DNA from: an uncultured Eubacterium sp.
Lineage (GTDB): Bacteria; Bacillota; Clostridia; Lachnospirales; Lachnospiraceae
NCBI GenBank assembly: GCA_948579355.1
Contig: CAPAOV010000020.1
Coordinates: forward strand, 1 to 51,971
Direction: 5' to 3'
DNA: 51,971 bases
Below the pieces are notes generated by a model. That model worked only from the letters and a program-made list of their open reading frames with translations, did no database searches and was not told the DNA's origin. Position numbers and translations under genes: made by a program. Positions within the stretch are counted from its first letter, which is position 1. Each line of letters opens with the position of its first letter. Positions 1-9,557 of this stretch are shown one piece after another.

Positions 1-2
1 AA

Positions 3-3000
3 AAAGCCGCCACCACAAAACAAGGTTACACCTATGACACCTACCGCAACGTACTCACAGAAAAAGAAAACAAAGCCTATCTGGCAAAAAACAGAGGAAA
101 AGAACATCTATATACGACGACCTATACTTATCAGGGAACAGGAAACGGATACCCAGCAGGGGACGCTGCCATGGTATGTCCTCTTGTGACGGAGGAATTC
201 TATACATCAGCAGCCACCAGACATAAGATGGTAAGCACGGTGGCCGCGAATGGCATTGACTATGCCAGCATTTCCGAACAGAGAAGCGTAAACGGCGGGG
301 CATACAAGACCATTTCCAAAACGGATTTTCAGTATGACGGGCAGGGAAATGAAACTCAGGGGAAAGTCTACCCTTCCTACAGTACGGATGGGGAAAAAGA
401 AGTCATCCAGAATGATTACACCTACAACAGCCTCGGACAGCAGACGAAAAAAACCGTTACCCTCACCTCTGCCAAACGGCCGCAGGACAACCGCAGCTAC
501 ACCGAAGAAGAAACCACCTACGACTCCTTTGGCAATGAGCTCACTTATACGGACGAAAACGGACTCGTCACCAAAACCTCCTATGATGAGGAAACCGGAG
601 AAGAAACCGAAACCGTCAACGCCGTGGGAACTGGGTATGAATCCAAAGAAAAATCATACCAGTCCGCCGACGGATTAAAAACGATGACCGTCGATGACTA
701 CGGCCGTGTCTCCATCGACATTCAGGACGCATTCGGGAACACCATCATCAGCAAAGACGAAGCCGCCGGCACATGGACGGAAAGCATCTACGACTACGGC
801 AGCGAAACCGGAGACGATAGCAACACAGAAGAAGACAGCGAAACCGATAATACCTCCGACGATGCCGGAGGCACGGAAAAAGAAGAAACCGCCCGCCTGC
901 TCGAGGAACGCACGTATTCTTTTGAGCCGGACGAAAAGCGGTTTATCATCAACGAAAACGGGGAAACCGTACCGAATTATTACATCACCGGAAAAGGGAA
1001 AGACATCCTCTCTGGCAGCAAACACTTCTATGACAATCTCGGCAATGAAACCGGCAGTGCCGAGTTCAGCAACGGGGAATTAGACGCTGCCCACTGCAGT
1101 TCATGGAGCTTTAGTAAGAGTGAGACGGAAGTAGTTGGGGAGGAAGACGATGCACAGACGATTTCCACCAGTTACAGCAAAGCCTTAAATCCGGCGAAAT
1201 ACCAGCCGGAAGCAGACGCCGAGGGGTACTATGACCAGTTCAATGACGCAGTTTTAAGCGAAACCATCACAAAAACTGTAACCGATGTGGGAGGGAACAC
1301 CTTATCCCAGACAAGCACTGCCATACGTGGAAAAAACAGGGTAGAGACAGCCAGCACCTATGAAACGGATGATTTTGGCAGAACCACCAAAGAAAACACG
1401 GTGACCAGAAAACAGCAGGACGGGAAGTGGCTTCCCGCTTATGAAACGCAGACCCTTTCCACTTATGACGACAATGGCAATGTCAGACAGACCGAGACAA
1501 AAAGCCGGAAAGAAGGCGAGACGGAATGGCAGTCCCAGACAGTCAAGACTGACTATGACGAGCAGGGACAGGTAACAAAGGAATATACCCCAAGAGGAAC
1601 AAAAGAAAACGTGGCAGCGAAGTACGAATATGATATCCTCGGCAGGAAAGTACAGTCCGAAATTCCGCAGGAAAAGAAAGACGGCAGCATAACGTACCAG
1701 AAAACCACGACAGAGTACGATAATACGGGAAATGTGACAGAAAAGAACGAACAGATGGATGGTGACAGGACGGCAAAAACCGAGTATACTTATGATAAAC
1801 GGGGAAATCTTGTGATGGTAAAAAGCCATCTGGAGGGGGACAAAGCGCAGTATGTCCAGTATGTCTATGACATTCAGGGGAACAAGGTGCGCCAGTTCAC
1901 GGGAATGACAGAATCGCTGACCCTGACCGTAACAGAAGCGGCAGAAGACACAAAAGCAGAAGACACCTTCTCCTACGCCGGAAAGACGTACCAGCTCACC
2001 GTCAGCGGAAAAAAGAAAACCGATGACATCCGTGAAACCAAGTATGAATACGATGGCAAAAACCAGCTGGTTGCTTTTACTGACCCGGAGGGCAGAAGAG
2101 AAACCTATACTTATGATGTAAACAGCAACCTGACCAAAACCGTAGACAAAAACGGCAACACCCAGAAAAGCACCTACGATTATCAGAACCGTCTTACCGA
2201 AATGGTGGCAAAAGAAAAAAAGACTGGGAAAGAGGCGAAACATAGTTATACTTACAATGCCTATGGAGACGTAGCCACACAGGACGACACCGCCTTTGTC
2301 TACGATGACGCCTCCGGACAGGTCACAAAAGAAACAACAAAACTGACAAAGAATAAAAATATAGTAAAAAACTACACCTATGACAGCGCTGGCAATAAAA
2401 CCGCTTTTGCGGTAAAAGTAGGAGAAGACACGAAACTTTCCCTGAAGTATACCTATGACGGAGAATCCAGACTGACATCTGTCACCGACGGAACAGGAAA
2501 CGAAATAGCAGGGTATACCTACGACACCGACGGCAACTTAGCAGAAAGAACCGTGGCAGGAAACAACCTCAAGAACACCTACACCTATGATTACCAGAAC
2601 CGCCTGACAGCAATGAAGAACCAGACAGGCAGTGCCGGAATAATATCCGAGTACAACTCGGAATATCTTGCTAATGGACAAAAATCTAAGGAAACTTCTG
2701 ATACGATTGACAAAAATGGCAAGAAGTCCACAAAAACAGCCACCTATACCTATGATTTGTTAGGACGTATCAAAAAAGAGACAAAAACAGGCAGGGAGGA
2801 CATTTCCTACACCTACGACAGCAACAATAACCGCAAAGAAATGAAAGCTGGCAATAAAGTAACCGCTTACAGATACAACAAAAACGACGAGCTGCTCCGC
2901 ACCGATACGTTAAACACCGACACGGAAAAAGATAACGTAGTAATCTATAAAAACGATAAAAACGGAAACCAGCTTGCCACCGTCAAACGCTATGAAATCC

Positions 3001-4373
3001 CCAATGACAGAAAAGACAAACCATACATTGATATTGACGTGACACTGGGAGATAACCGTCTAAATGAGAATGTAGTCAACCATTATAATGCCCTGAACCA
3101 GCTTACACGGACTTTAACCAAGAACTATAAGGTAAGCTTTGTTTATGATACAGAAGGGTTGCGTACCAGTAAGACCGTAAATGGGGAGAAGACTGTCTTC
3201 GTCTGGGATGGAGACCAGCTGGTGATGGAACTCTCTGAGGGTGGAAAAGTAAAGAAACGATATATCCGCGGGAACGACCTTATATATGCCGACAGAGGAG
3301 CAGACAACACCGCTAAAGAGTTATCCCAAAAACAGTACTATGTGACTGACTCACATGGGAATGTGGTACAGCTGACCGACGAAGCAGGAAACGTCATCAG
3401 GACATATGAGTACGACTCTTTCGGTAACGAAATCAAACCGGACAGCAAAGACGATAACCCGTTCCGTTACTGCGGGGAGTACTACGATAAGGAGACGGAA
3501 GAAATCTATCTGCGGGCACGGTATTACCAGCCAAAAGCGGGGAGGTTTCTGACAAGGGATACCTATACGGGAGAAGAGGATGAGCCGGAGAGTCTGCATT
3601 TGTATACTTATTGTGAGAATGATGGGGTGAATATGGTTGACCCAAGTGGGCATAGGAGATATGCAACAGAGCAAGAGCTAGCGGGAATGTCATTAAAATT
3701 ACAGGAATATTATAATGCAACCTCAAAGCAATCTAAAATGAGAAATAGTTCTAAAGGAACGGAAAAATCTCAGACAACGACTAAGCCTAAAGTCAAGAAA
3801 GAATCAAAAGTATATGCAATTGCAGCAAGTGATTCAGGAAAACATTGTAAATACTTGACTAAAGGTCAACAATTAAAAAATGCTAAATATATAAAAGTTT
3901 ATTTAGAAAAAAAGAATTGGTCTATAAATGCTATATGTGGTTTATTAGGAAATATATATGAAGAATGCGGCATGAATCCTGGACAGTGGCAATATTGGAA
4001 TGATGTTACATATGCATATGGATTACTTCAATGGGATGATGCAACTAATTTTTTGAATCGCGCAGCTTCAAAAAAGTTAGCACCAAAAGATGTTAATGCA
4101 ATGGCTAATGACAATCCTAAGAAATTAATGGATTTACAATTAAGTTATTTTGAAAAAACAATGGGAGGGAAATACAATACTTGGTATCAGACAACGGCAT
4201 ATTATGGGTGCATTAAAATGAGTGTAAAAGATTATAAAAGGAGTAAGAAAACGGTGAAAAAACTTGCATACATTTTTCATGGTTCCTATGAGAGGTCTGG
4301 TGATAATGCCGATGAAATAAAAGATAGGGGAAAAGCTGCAAAAAAATATTATCAAAAATTAAGTAAAAAATAA
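3..4373 (+). CDS. Rhs/YD-repeat polymorphic toxin, 5'-partial, with phage-tail-lysozyme-like C-terminal domain
   Basis: The frame is open from the left edge, so the N-terminus lies outside the window; the first internal ATG at 171 is not the real start. The protein is dense in YD repeats (for example TYDYQNRLT, TYDSAGN, YEYDSFGNE) and ends its core with the Rhs hallmark (RARYYQPKAGRFLTRD, then DPSGH ending near 4 kb position 3654). The variable tail of about 238 residues (3655-4370) contains GLLGNIYEECGMNPG followed by YGLLQWD, which resembles the phage tail lysozyme family (catalytic Glu inside the GN-x-x-x-E motif). I infer a peptidoglycan hydrolase toxin delivered by the Rhs shell. The tail is much more AT-rich than the core, a sign of tail exchange. 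The next gene is a lipoprotein, the probable immunity partner. No secretion system genes are visible. Confidence 0.9.
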   Translation, partial: KAATTKQGYTYDTYRNVLTEKENKAYLAKNRGKEHLYTTTYTYQGTGNGYPAGDAAMVCPLVTEEFYTSAATRHKMVSTVAANGIDYASISEQRSVNGGAYKTISKTDFQYDGQGNETQGKVYPSYSTDGEKEVIQNDYTYNSLGQQTKKTVTLTSAKRPQDNRSYTEEETTYDSFGNELTYTDENGLVTKTSYDEETGEETETVNAVGTGYESKEKSYQSADGLKTMTVDDYGRVSIDIQDAFGNTIISKDEAAGTWTESIYDYGSETGDDSNTEEDSETDNTSDDAGGTEKEETARLLEERTYSFEPDEKRFIINENGETVPNYYITGKGKDILSGSKHFYDNLGNETGSAEFSNGELDAAHCSSWSFSKSETEVVGEEDDAQTISTSYSKALNPAKYQPEADAEGYYDQFNDAVLSETITKTVTDVGGNTLSQTSTAIRGKNRVETASTYETDDFGRTTKENTVTRKQQDGKWLPAYETQTLSTYDDNGNVRQTETKSRKEGETEWQSQTVKTDYDEQGQVTKEYTPRGTKENVAAKYEYDILGRKVQSEIPQEKKDGSITYQKTTTEYDNTGNVTEKNEQMDGDRTAKTEYTYDKRGNLVMVKSHLEGDKAQYVQYVYDIQGNKVRQFTGMTESLTLTVTEAAEDTKAEDTFSYAGKTYQLTVSGKKKTDDIRETKYEYDGKNQLVAFTDPEGRRETYTYDVNSNLTKTVDKNGNTQKSTYDYQNRLTEMVAKEKKTGKEAKHSYTYNAYGDVATQDDTAFVYDDASGQVTKETTKLTKNKNIVKNYTYDSAGNKTAFAVKVGEDTKLSLKYTYDGESRLTSVTDGTGNEIAGYTYDTDGNLAERTVAGNNLKNTYTYDYQNRLTAMKNQTGSAGIISEYNSEYLANGQKSKETSDTIDKNGKKSTKTATYTYDLLGRIKKETKTGREDISYTYDSNNNRKEMKAGNKVTAYRYNKNDELLRTDTLNTDTEKDNVVIYKNDKNGNQLATVKRYEIPNDRKDKPYIDIDVTLGDNRLNENVVNHYNALNQLTRTLTKNYKVSFVYDTEGLRTSKTVNGEKTVFVWDGDQLVMELSEGGKVKKRYIRGNDLIYADRGADNTAKELSQKQYYVTDSHGNVVQLTDEAGNVIRTYEYDSFGNEIKPDSKDDNPFRYCGEYYDKETEEIYLRARYYQPKAGRFLTRDTYTGEEDEPESLHLYTYCENDGVNMVDPSGHRRYATEQELAGMSLKLQEYYNATSKQSKMRNSSKGTEKSQTTTKPKVKKESKVYAIAASDSGKHCKYLTKGQQLKNAKYIKVYLEKKNWSINAICGLLGNIYEECGMNPGQWQYWNDVTYAYGLLQWDDATNFLNRAASKKLAPKDVNAMANDNPKKLMDLQLSYFEKTMGGKYNTWYQTTAYYGCIKMSVKDYKRSKKTVKKLAYIFHGSYERSGDNADEIKDRGKAAKKYYQKLSKK

Positions 4374-4522
4374 TAGTATTCCCAATATATATTATATGAT
4401 AAATTAGTACGGCTTAACTAAGATTAAATCGTGCATAAATATATTTTGGAAATATTTGTTTAACTAATCAGTATAGAGGAGAGGAGAAGACTTAATAATT
4501 ATGATTAAGCCAAACTTATATA

Positions 4523-5428
4523 ATGAAAGGATTAATTTTATTTCTACTTGTTATTTGTTTTATATCTGGATGTGATAAGAAATCAGATGAGAGCGAAGAA
4601 TTAATAGTAAGTGAGGAAAAGACGAATGACACTAACAAAGCGAATCAAAAAAAATTATCGTGGAACAGTATAGCGAACAAAGTTTGGATTAAAGAAACGT
4701 GGAGTGGAGGTGAAATATATGAAGATATATCCTTTGTAATTACTAGAGTTAAACAAGGTAAATTAGAGGGGCAGTTTTTGGAGTCGGGTATTATAACACC
4801 AGATTCAAATTTATATTCAGGAAAACAAAACACTAATTCAGGTTTTTCAGGTAGTTATAATGAACACAGAGCAGAAATTATTTTTGAATGTGGTAAAAAC
4901 AGCAAAGGGAAATTGTACATATCGCCGTACAAAGAGAACCTGCTTATTGTAGATATTCAATACGCAGGAGAAATAACAAATACCTTTAAGTTTAAACCTT
5001 ATAATTTAAATGATTTAGAAAAGGATAATCGTGCAAAATTTGATAATGATGTTAAAGATATTACTTTGAAAAAATGGGGTAAAATAAAGTTTGTTTCCGT
5101 GGTTAGAACAAGTACTAAAAGAAATACGTTATTTATATATTTGACGGATTGTAAACGGAACATACTGTATGATTTTTCTGATTCAATGGCATTTCCGAAT
5201 GATTTTAAGGTAAATGATTTTTTATTTAAAGATATAAATGATGATGGTAGAGAAGATTTGGTGTTGATATTAAGAGGGATAACAGATTCAGAACTTCATG
5301 AGATTATAATTTACGAACAGAATGAGATGGGAGGATTTGATGTGAATTTAGAAAAAACCCAAAAAACAAATTTAAAGATGAATGAAGACAAAAAGTATTC
5401 TATTCGGGATATTGTTAGTTATTTATAG
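4523..5428 (+). CDS. Putative lipoprotein, candidate immunity protein for the lysozyme-type Rhs tail
   Basis: A 301-residue protein with a lipoprotein signal: hydrophobic residues 4-15, then lipobox ISGC with Cys17. It is therefore expected on the outer face of the membrane of a Gram-positive cell. The middle is unrecognised. Near residue 240 there is FKDINDDGREDLVLIL, an FG-GAP/VCBS-like calcium-loop motif. It lies directly after the Rhs toxin, is strongly AT-rich and lacks a clear Shine-Dalgarno next to its ATG (a GAGGAGAGGAG run lies about 35 bases upstream). Position, composition and extracytoplasmic location fit an immunity protein protecting the wall side from a peptidoglycan hydrolase. 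This role is inference from context only. Confidence 0.65.
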   Translation: MKGLILFLLVICFISGCDKKSDESEELIVSEEKTNDTNKANQKKLSWNSIANKVWIKETWSGGEIYEDISFVITRVKQGKLEGQFLESGIITPDSNLYSGKQNTNSGFSGSYNEHRAEIIFECGKNSKGKLYISPYKENLLIVDIQYAGEITNTFKFKPYNLNDLEKDNRAKFDNDVKDITLKKWGKIKFVSVVRTSTKRNTLFIYLTDCKRNILYDFSDSMAFPNDFKVNDFLFKDINDDGREDLVLILRGITDSELHEIIIYEQNEMGGFDVNLEKTQKTNLKMNEDKKYSIRDIVSYL

Positions 5429-5492
5429 CTGAAATGAAGCAAAATATGTAAACATCTCTTACACCTACGACAACAGCAACAACCGCAAAGAA

Positions 5493-6806
5493 ATGAAAAC
5501 CGACAATAAGATAACTGCCTATAAATACAACAAAAACGACGAGCTGCTCCGCACCGATACGTTAAACACCGACACGGAAGAAGACACCGTCGTCCTTTAT
5601 AAAAACGATAGAAACGGAAACCAGTTAGCCACCGTCAACCGCTATGAAATCCCCAATGACAGGAAAGACAAACCATACATCGACATCGACGTCACACTGG
5701 GGAACAACCGGCTGAACGAAAACGTGGTCAACCATTATAATGCATTAAACCAGCTTACAAAAACTTTAACCAAGAATTACAAAGTAAGCTTTACTTATGA
5801 TGCCGAGGGTCTGCGGACAAGTAAGACAGTAAACGGGGAAACAACAGTCTTTGTCTGGGATGGGGGCCAGATAGTCATGGAACTCTCCGAAAGCGGCAAA
5901 GTAAAGAAACGGTACATCCGTGGAAGCGGCCTTATCTTATTCGACAAAGGAGCAGACAACACCGCTAACGAGGCATCCGGAAAGCAGTACTATGTCACCG
6001 ATTTGCATGGGAATGTAGTACAACTGACTGACGGAACAGGAAACGTCATCAAGACCTACGAGTACGATTCCTTTGGCAATGAAGTAAAGCCGGACAGGAA
6101 AGATGACAACCCGTTCCGCTACTGCGGGGAGTACTACGATAAGGAGACAGAAGAAATCTATCTGCGGGCACGGTATTACCAACCTAAAGCGGGGAGGTTT
6201 CTGACACGGGATACTTATACCGGAGAAGAGGATGAGCCGGAGAGCCTGCATTTGTATACTTACTGTGAACATGATGGAGTGAATGCGTGGGACCCGAGTG
6301 GGCATGATGCTGTATGGTTACAATATGCATATGGAGCAGGGCATATGGGGCATACTGGTTTAGCATTGCAGGATATAAACCGACAATGGTATTATTTCTT
6401 TTGGGGTTCGACTAATAGTAGTGTTATATATAATTTCTTTTTTAAACCCTATGCTAAGAGGTATTTAGAGCCAATTGATAGTATTACCAAATTTAGAAAA
6501 AAACCAAAAAAATTAAAAAAGGTTGTCTATAATCAAACTAAAAAATATTATGAACAAAAGCTAACTGGAAGTATATATTTTCAAGGTGACTTTTCCGAAA
6601 GTTATAACTATTTAAAGGATTATCGAGGACGTTATAATACTAATAGTAATAATTGTTTACAGGTTTGCCTTAGGGCTTTGGATTATGGGAAATTTAAGAA
6701 TAATGTAAAAAATCTTAAAGGTTATGCAGTAAGAAGAATAATTAAAGAAAAATATGTTATACCTAATAATGCATTTTCTCGTCTAAAAAAATTGTTAGGA
6801 AAGTAG
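5493..6806 (+). CDS. Orphan Rhs C-terminal cassette (truncated core plus alternative toxin tail)
   Basis: The first ~270 codons are a diverged copy of the end of the upstream Rhs core (about 2800-3654), sharing NELLRTDTLNTD-like blocks, RYCGEYYDKETEEIYLRARYY and the DPSGH end. Core homology already starts near 5451 in the same open frame, with no start codon there; the ATG at 5493 has no ribosome site. This is a displaced tail, probably silent unless recombined into the full-length gene. After DPSGH (6304) about 166 residues are unrelated to the first tail and AT-rich. They contain GHMGHTGLAL near the start and NSNNCLQVCLRAL later, an H-then-C order like permuted papain/NlpC-P60 (LRAT-like) enzymes. 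That fold call is tentative. A membrane protein follows 56 bases downstream. Confidence 0.75.
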   Translation: MKTDNKITAYKYNKNDELLRTDTLNTDTEEDTVVLYKNDRNGNQLATVNRYEIPNDRKDKPYIDIDVTLGNNRLNENVVNHYNALNQLTKTLTKNYKVSFTYDAEGLRTSKTVNGETTVFVWDGGQIVMELSESGKVKKRYIRGSGLILFDKGADNTANEASGKQYYVTDLHGNVVQLTDGTGNVIKTYEYDSFGNEVKPDRKDDNPFRYCGEYYDKETEEIYLRARYYQPKAGRFLTRDTYTGEEDEPESLHLYTYCEHDGVNAWDPSGHDAVWLQYAYGAGHMGHTGLALQDINRQWYYFFWGSTNSSVIYNFFFKPYAKRYLEPIDSITKFRKKPKKLKKVVYNQTKKYYEQKLTGSIYFQGDFSESYNYLKDYRGRYNTNSNNCLQVCLRALDYGKFKNNVKNLKGYAVRRIIKEKYVIPNNAFSRLKKLLGK

Positions 6807-6862
6807 TATAGTAGATAATTTAAGGTCATTGTGTTTCTGGTATATAAAATAGAGGGAGGTAA

Positions 6863-7960
6863 ATGGTTATAAAAAAGCTTATTTTTTCTATGATGGCATG
6901 TGTTCTGATTCTTGGATGTGGGATTACTGTATTAACTATATTCTTTATGTCGTTAGATAGAAGGACAATTTCGATAAAATATAATACTTATGAGACAGTG
7001 GGAAGCAATAAAATGTATGAAGCAAGCATTAGCGCAGATGCCGTCTCTATTAAAAAACATAATGGTAAAGAAGTTTCCAAAATTGCACTTCATTTACTGA
7101 ATATGTTTCCCGATGAAATTGTTCTGGGAAAAAACTTTTATTATTTGTTACAGTACGAAGAAGACGAAACTATAATCTTACAGATGGATTACAATTCTAA
7201 TATCAGAAAAAGGAAAACTATCAAAGGTTTATTAAGGGCTTTCTGTGTAGATGAATTTGTATTGGTGCTTTTGGAAAAGGATAATCAGAATTATTCTAAG
7301 TTTCGCGATAGTAAATGTATTAATTATTACATTAAAGAAAAGAATTTTGAAAGGGATTTTGTAGAAATTAGTCAGGAAAGCAGCGAAACTTTGTTGAGGA
7401 AATTGAAATTAAGATATTGTCAAAACGGGCTTTACAGTATGCTTCCGGATATTGGAGTGGAGGCAGAAGATATTTCTTTTTACAATAAAGTCAGTGTAGT
7501 AAAAGCGAATGAGAAAAATGTTTGTAAGAAATGGAATATTCTAAATCAATTGCTTGAGCAAACGGAAATAGAAAAAGACGATACCATATACGTTAAATGT
7601 TATCAGCATAAAAATGAGCTGTATGGTATATGTAATGTTCTTACATATAAATTTGACGAAGAATGTATTCGAACGAAAGATATTAAAAGGGCAATTTACT
7701 TTATTTATGACTCCGAAAATAATAGCTGTAGGATTGTGTATTCGGCAGAAGAGATATGTGGAATTTATTTTGATTCAAAAGCAATTTTTTATGAAAAGGA
7801 TGGAGTAATTTATAAATATAGTCTTTCGGAACAAAAAGGGGAAAATATATATCAGGTAGACAAATCGGATGATATGAAAATTGAAATATCCAGTTATATT
7901 ATGAAAATATACATCGGAAATTCATGGGGAAATAAAGGGGAAATTTCGCTTCCTATATAG
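6863..7960 (+). CDS. Membrane-anchored hypothetical protein, candidate immunity protein for the second Rhs tail
   Basis: 365 residues, preceded by a good ribosome site (AGGGAGGT, 3 bases before ATG). Residues about 5-30 form one hydrophobic membrane segment; the rest is soluble, rich in short beta-type stretches (repeated I-Y-x-K and F-Y-x-K patterns) and may be a propeller-like fold. I do not recognise a family. A Cys in the hydrophobic part (LILGC) resembles a lipobox but is followed by more membrane sequence, so an uncleaved anchor is more likely. It directly follows the orphan Rhs tail and shares its AT-rich base composition, the usual place of an immunity gene. Function is inferred from position only. 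Confidence 0.55.
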   Translation: MVIKKLIFSMMACVLILGCGITVLTIFFMSLDRRTISIKYNTYETVGSNKMYEASISADAVSIKKHNGKEVSKIALHLLNMFPDEIVLGKNFYYLLQYEEDETIILQMDYNSNIRKRKTIKGLLRAFCVDEFVLVLLEKDNQNYSKFRDSKCINYYIKEKNFERDFVEISQESSETLLRKLKLRYCQNGLYSMLPDIGVEAEDISFYNKVSVVKANEKNVCKKWNILNQLLEQTEIEKDDTIYVKCYQHKNELYGICNVLTYKFDEECIRTKDIKRAIYFIYDSENNSCRIVYSAEEICGIYFDSKAIFYEKDGVIYKYSLSEQKGENIYQVDKSDDMKIEISSYIMKIYIGNSWGNKGEISLPI

Positions 7961-8237
7961 TTATTGAGAATTGGCGGTGTCATGGTTCTTTGCGGCAATA
8001 AAATAGTGGATGCGTCAATGGATGGGCGTATGACGAAAGAGTTTGTCAAACGCTTTTAGATTTATGGGAGATGAGCCGCAATCCCTGTGTGTTCGGGGTG
8101 CGGCTCGCCTTGGCGTTGCGGACTCAATTGCTGCTCTTTATCTTTGTATCCATATCTGCCTCATACTTTTTTATCCATTTTCTGTATTCATTTATAGATG
8201 AGGAAGGTACATATATAGTACAAAATATTGGACGACA
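7961..8237 (+). other. Non-coding or degraded stretch between Rhs cassettes, with one hairpin
   Basis: No credible gene. A 25-codon frame starting at 7983 (M-V-L-C-G-N-K) may be the tail of a lost gene. A hairpin sits at 8073-8106 (GAGCCGCA pairing with TGCGGCTC, plus CCC with GGG inside); no T-run follows it directly. A longer frame beginning at 8071 is a chimera running out of frame through the Rhs remnant downstream and is not a real protein. Confidence 0.5.
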
Positions 8238-8459
8238 GAACGCACGTATTCTTTTGAGCCGGACGAAAAGCGGTTTATCATCAACGAAAACGGGGAAACC
8301 ATACCTAACTACTACATCACCGGAAAAGGAAAAGACATCCTCTCCGGCAGCAAATACTTTTACGATAACTTAGGCAATGAAACCGGAAGCGCCGAATTTA
8401 GCAATGGGGAACTTGACACCGCCCACTGTACTTCATGGAGTTTCCGATACAATAGATAG
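8238..8459 (+). pseudogene. Rhs core remnant (internal fragment)
   Basis: Nucleotides 8238 to about 8446 repeat positions about 906-1114 of the first Rhs gene with few differences. In the right frame this reads ERTYSFEPDEKRF, then NYYITGKGKDILSG and NELDTAHCTSW-like residues, ending at a TAG at 8457. The match is to the middle of the core rather than to its end, so it is not a displaced tail cassette but a leftover of a deletion or recombination event. There is no start codon or ribosome site for this frame. Confidence 0.85.
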
Positions 8460-8544
8460 CTATATGGAAGCAGGTTGGTTTAAGCGCTTATTTATCAATC
8501 CTTATGGGTTGTTCGAATATTGAATATTAAGGGAGCATTATATC

Positions 8545-9435
8545 ATGAAAATAGCAAAATATATCTTGATAGGGGGAGCTGTACTGATATTTATTGTGTA
8601 TATATTACATTTTCTATGGGAACCTCATAGCCAAAGCGAATTGTTTGATATGAATTATATGAGTATTACGCCGGAAAAGGGGACGAGTTCATTTAATTGC
8701 TTTAATGTTCAGGAGTATAATAAAGCAAAATATTTTTTAGATAAGGGAAACTTAGTTGCACAAGAAGACGACAGTGACACGAAGGAAATTCAATTTAAAA
8801 ATGTTCACAGTTTTTTAATTAGAGATGATGAATTGGTGTATATATTATTTGATGAAGCAAATAAGGTGTATGTAAAAAATCTTCGGAACAATAAGGAACA
8901 AAATATATCAATGAAGAGTGCATATATTCTGTTAAATGATAATGAATATGTATATATTTATTCAGAGGGAAACATCTTGCATAAATTTGACAGGTTATGG
9001 AACGAGGTAAAAATAATTGACCTAAACAAAAAAGGATTCAAGGGGCGTTTTGAAAGAGCATGTATCATAAAAGGGAAATTAATTTTTGCTACTGAGTCAT
9101 TAGAGTTGTATATATATGATGAACAAAAAGAGACATTACATAAAGTAAAGATACCAAGAGGAGAAAAGCATTCCAAAGATGGGGATATAATAGAATGGAA
9201 AGGAAACGTGTATTATATGCTTTCGTATTACAATGATGGAGATTTACATAATTCATTTACCCGAGTTGACTCCTCTGAAAATGGAATATATAAATTAAAT
9301 ATCAACAATGAAACAATGGAAAAATTATCAAATGAGGTTGGGGAAATTATGTTAGTAATGAATCATCAACTATATATTGCAGATACCCATTTTTTGGGGG
9401 TGTCATATTATATAAATTCTGTTAATGCAGAGTAA
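8545..9435 (+). CDS. Membrane-anchored hypothetical protein in the Rhs cassette region (orphan immunity candidate)
   Basis: 296 residues, with ribosome site AAGGGAGC ahead of the ATG. Residues about 4-27 form a membrane anchor; the rest is probably extracytoplasmic with repeated aromatic beta-strand patterns (VYILFDEANKVYVKN, YVYIYSEGNILHKF, LELYIYDEQ) that suggest a beta-propeller. The general architecture (short N-terminal anchor plus propeller-like domain) resembles the protein at 6863-7960, though I see no obvious sequence identity. No toxin tail precedes it, only an Rhs core remnant. I infer an orphan immunity gene left after its toxin was lost; an unrelated cell-surface protein is possible. 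Confidence 0.5.
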   Translation: MKIAKYILIGGAVLIFIVYILHFLWEPHSQSELFDMNYMSITPEKGTSSFNCFNVQEYNKAKYFLDKGNLVAQEDDSDTKEIQFKNVHSFLIRDDELVYILFDEANKVYVKNLRNNKEQNISMKSAYILLNDNEYVYIYSEGNILHKFDRLWNEVKIIDLNKKGFKGRFERACIIKGKLIFATESLELYIYDEQKETLHKVKIPRGEKHSKDGDIIEWKGNVYYMLSYYNDGDLHNSFTRVDSSENGIYKLNINNETMEKLSNEVGEIMLVMNHQLYIADTHFLGVSYYINSVNAE

Positions 9436-9557
9436 GCGGGCAGTTAGAGTTTCAGAGTACTACAACAAGGCCGATACCAATTGTAGACATGTAAATGTTT
9501 GCAATTAACTCCTCAAAAATCATCAAATGACAACCAATATTTGTGTAGGAATGATAA

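Noticed and set aside
1302..2243. Long minus-strand frame (313 codons) opposite the Rhs core
   Set aside because: It mirrors the YD-repeat coding strand, has hydrophobic low-information content and no ribosome site; it is an antisense artefact.
8071..8373. 100-codon plus frame
   Set aside because: It runs out of frame through the Rhs core remnant; the remnant's true frame is the homologous one, so the protein is a chimera.
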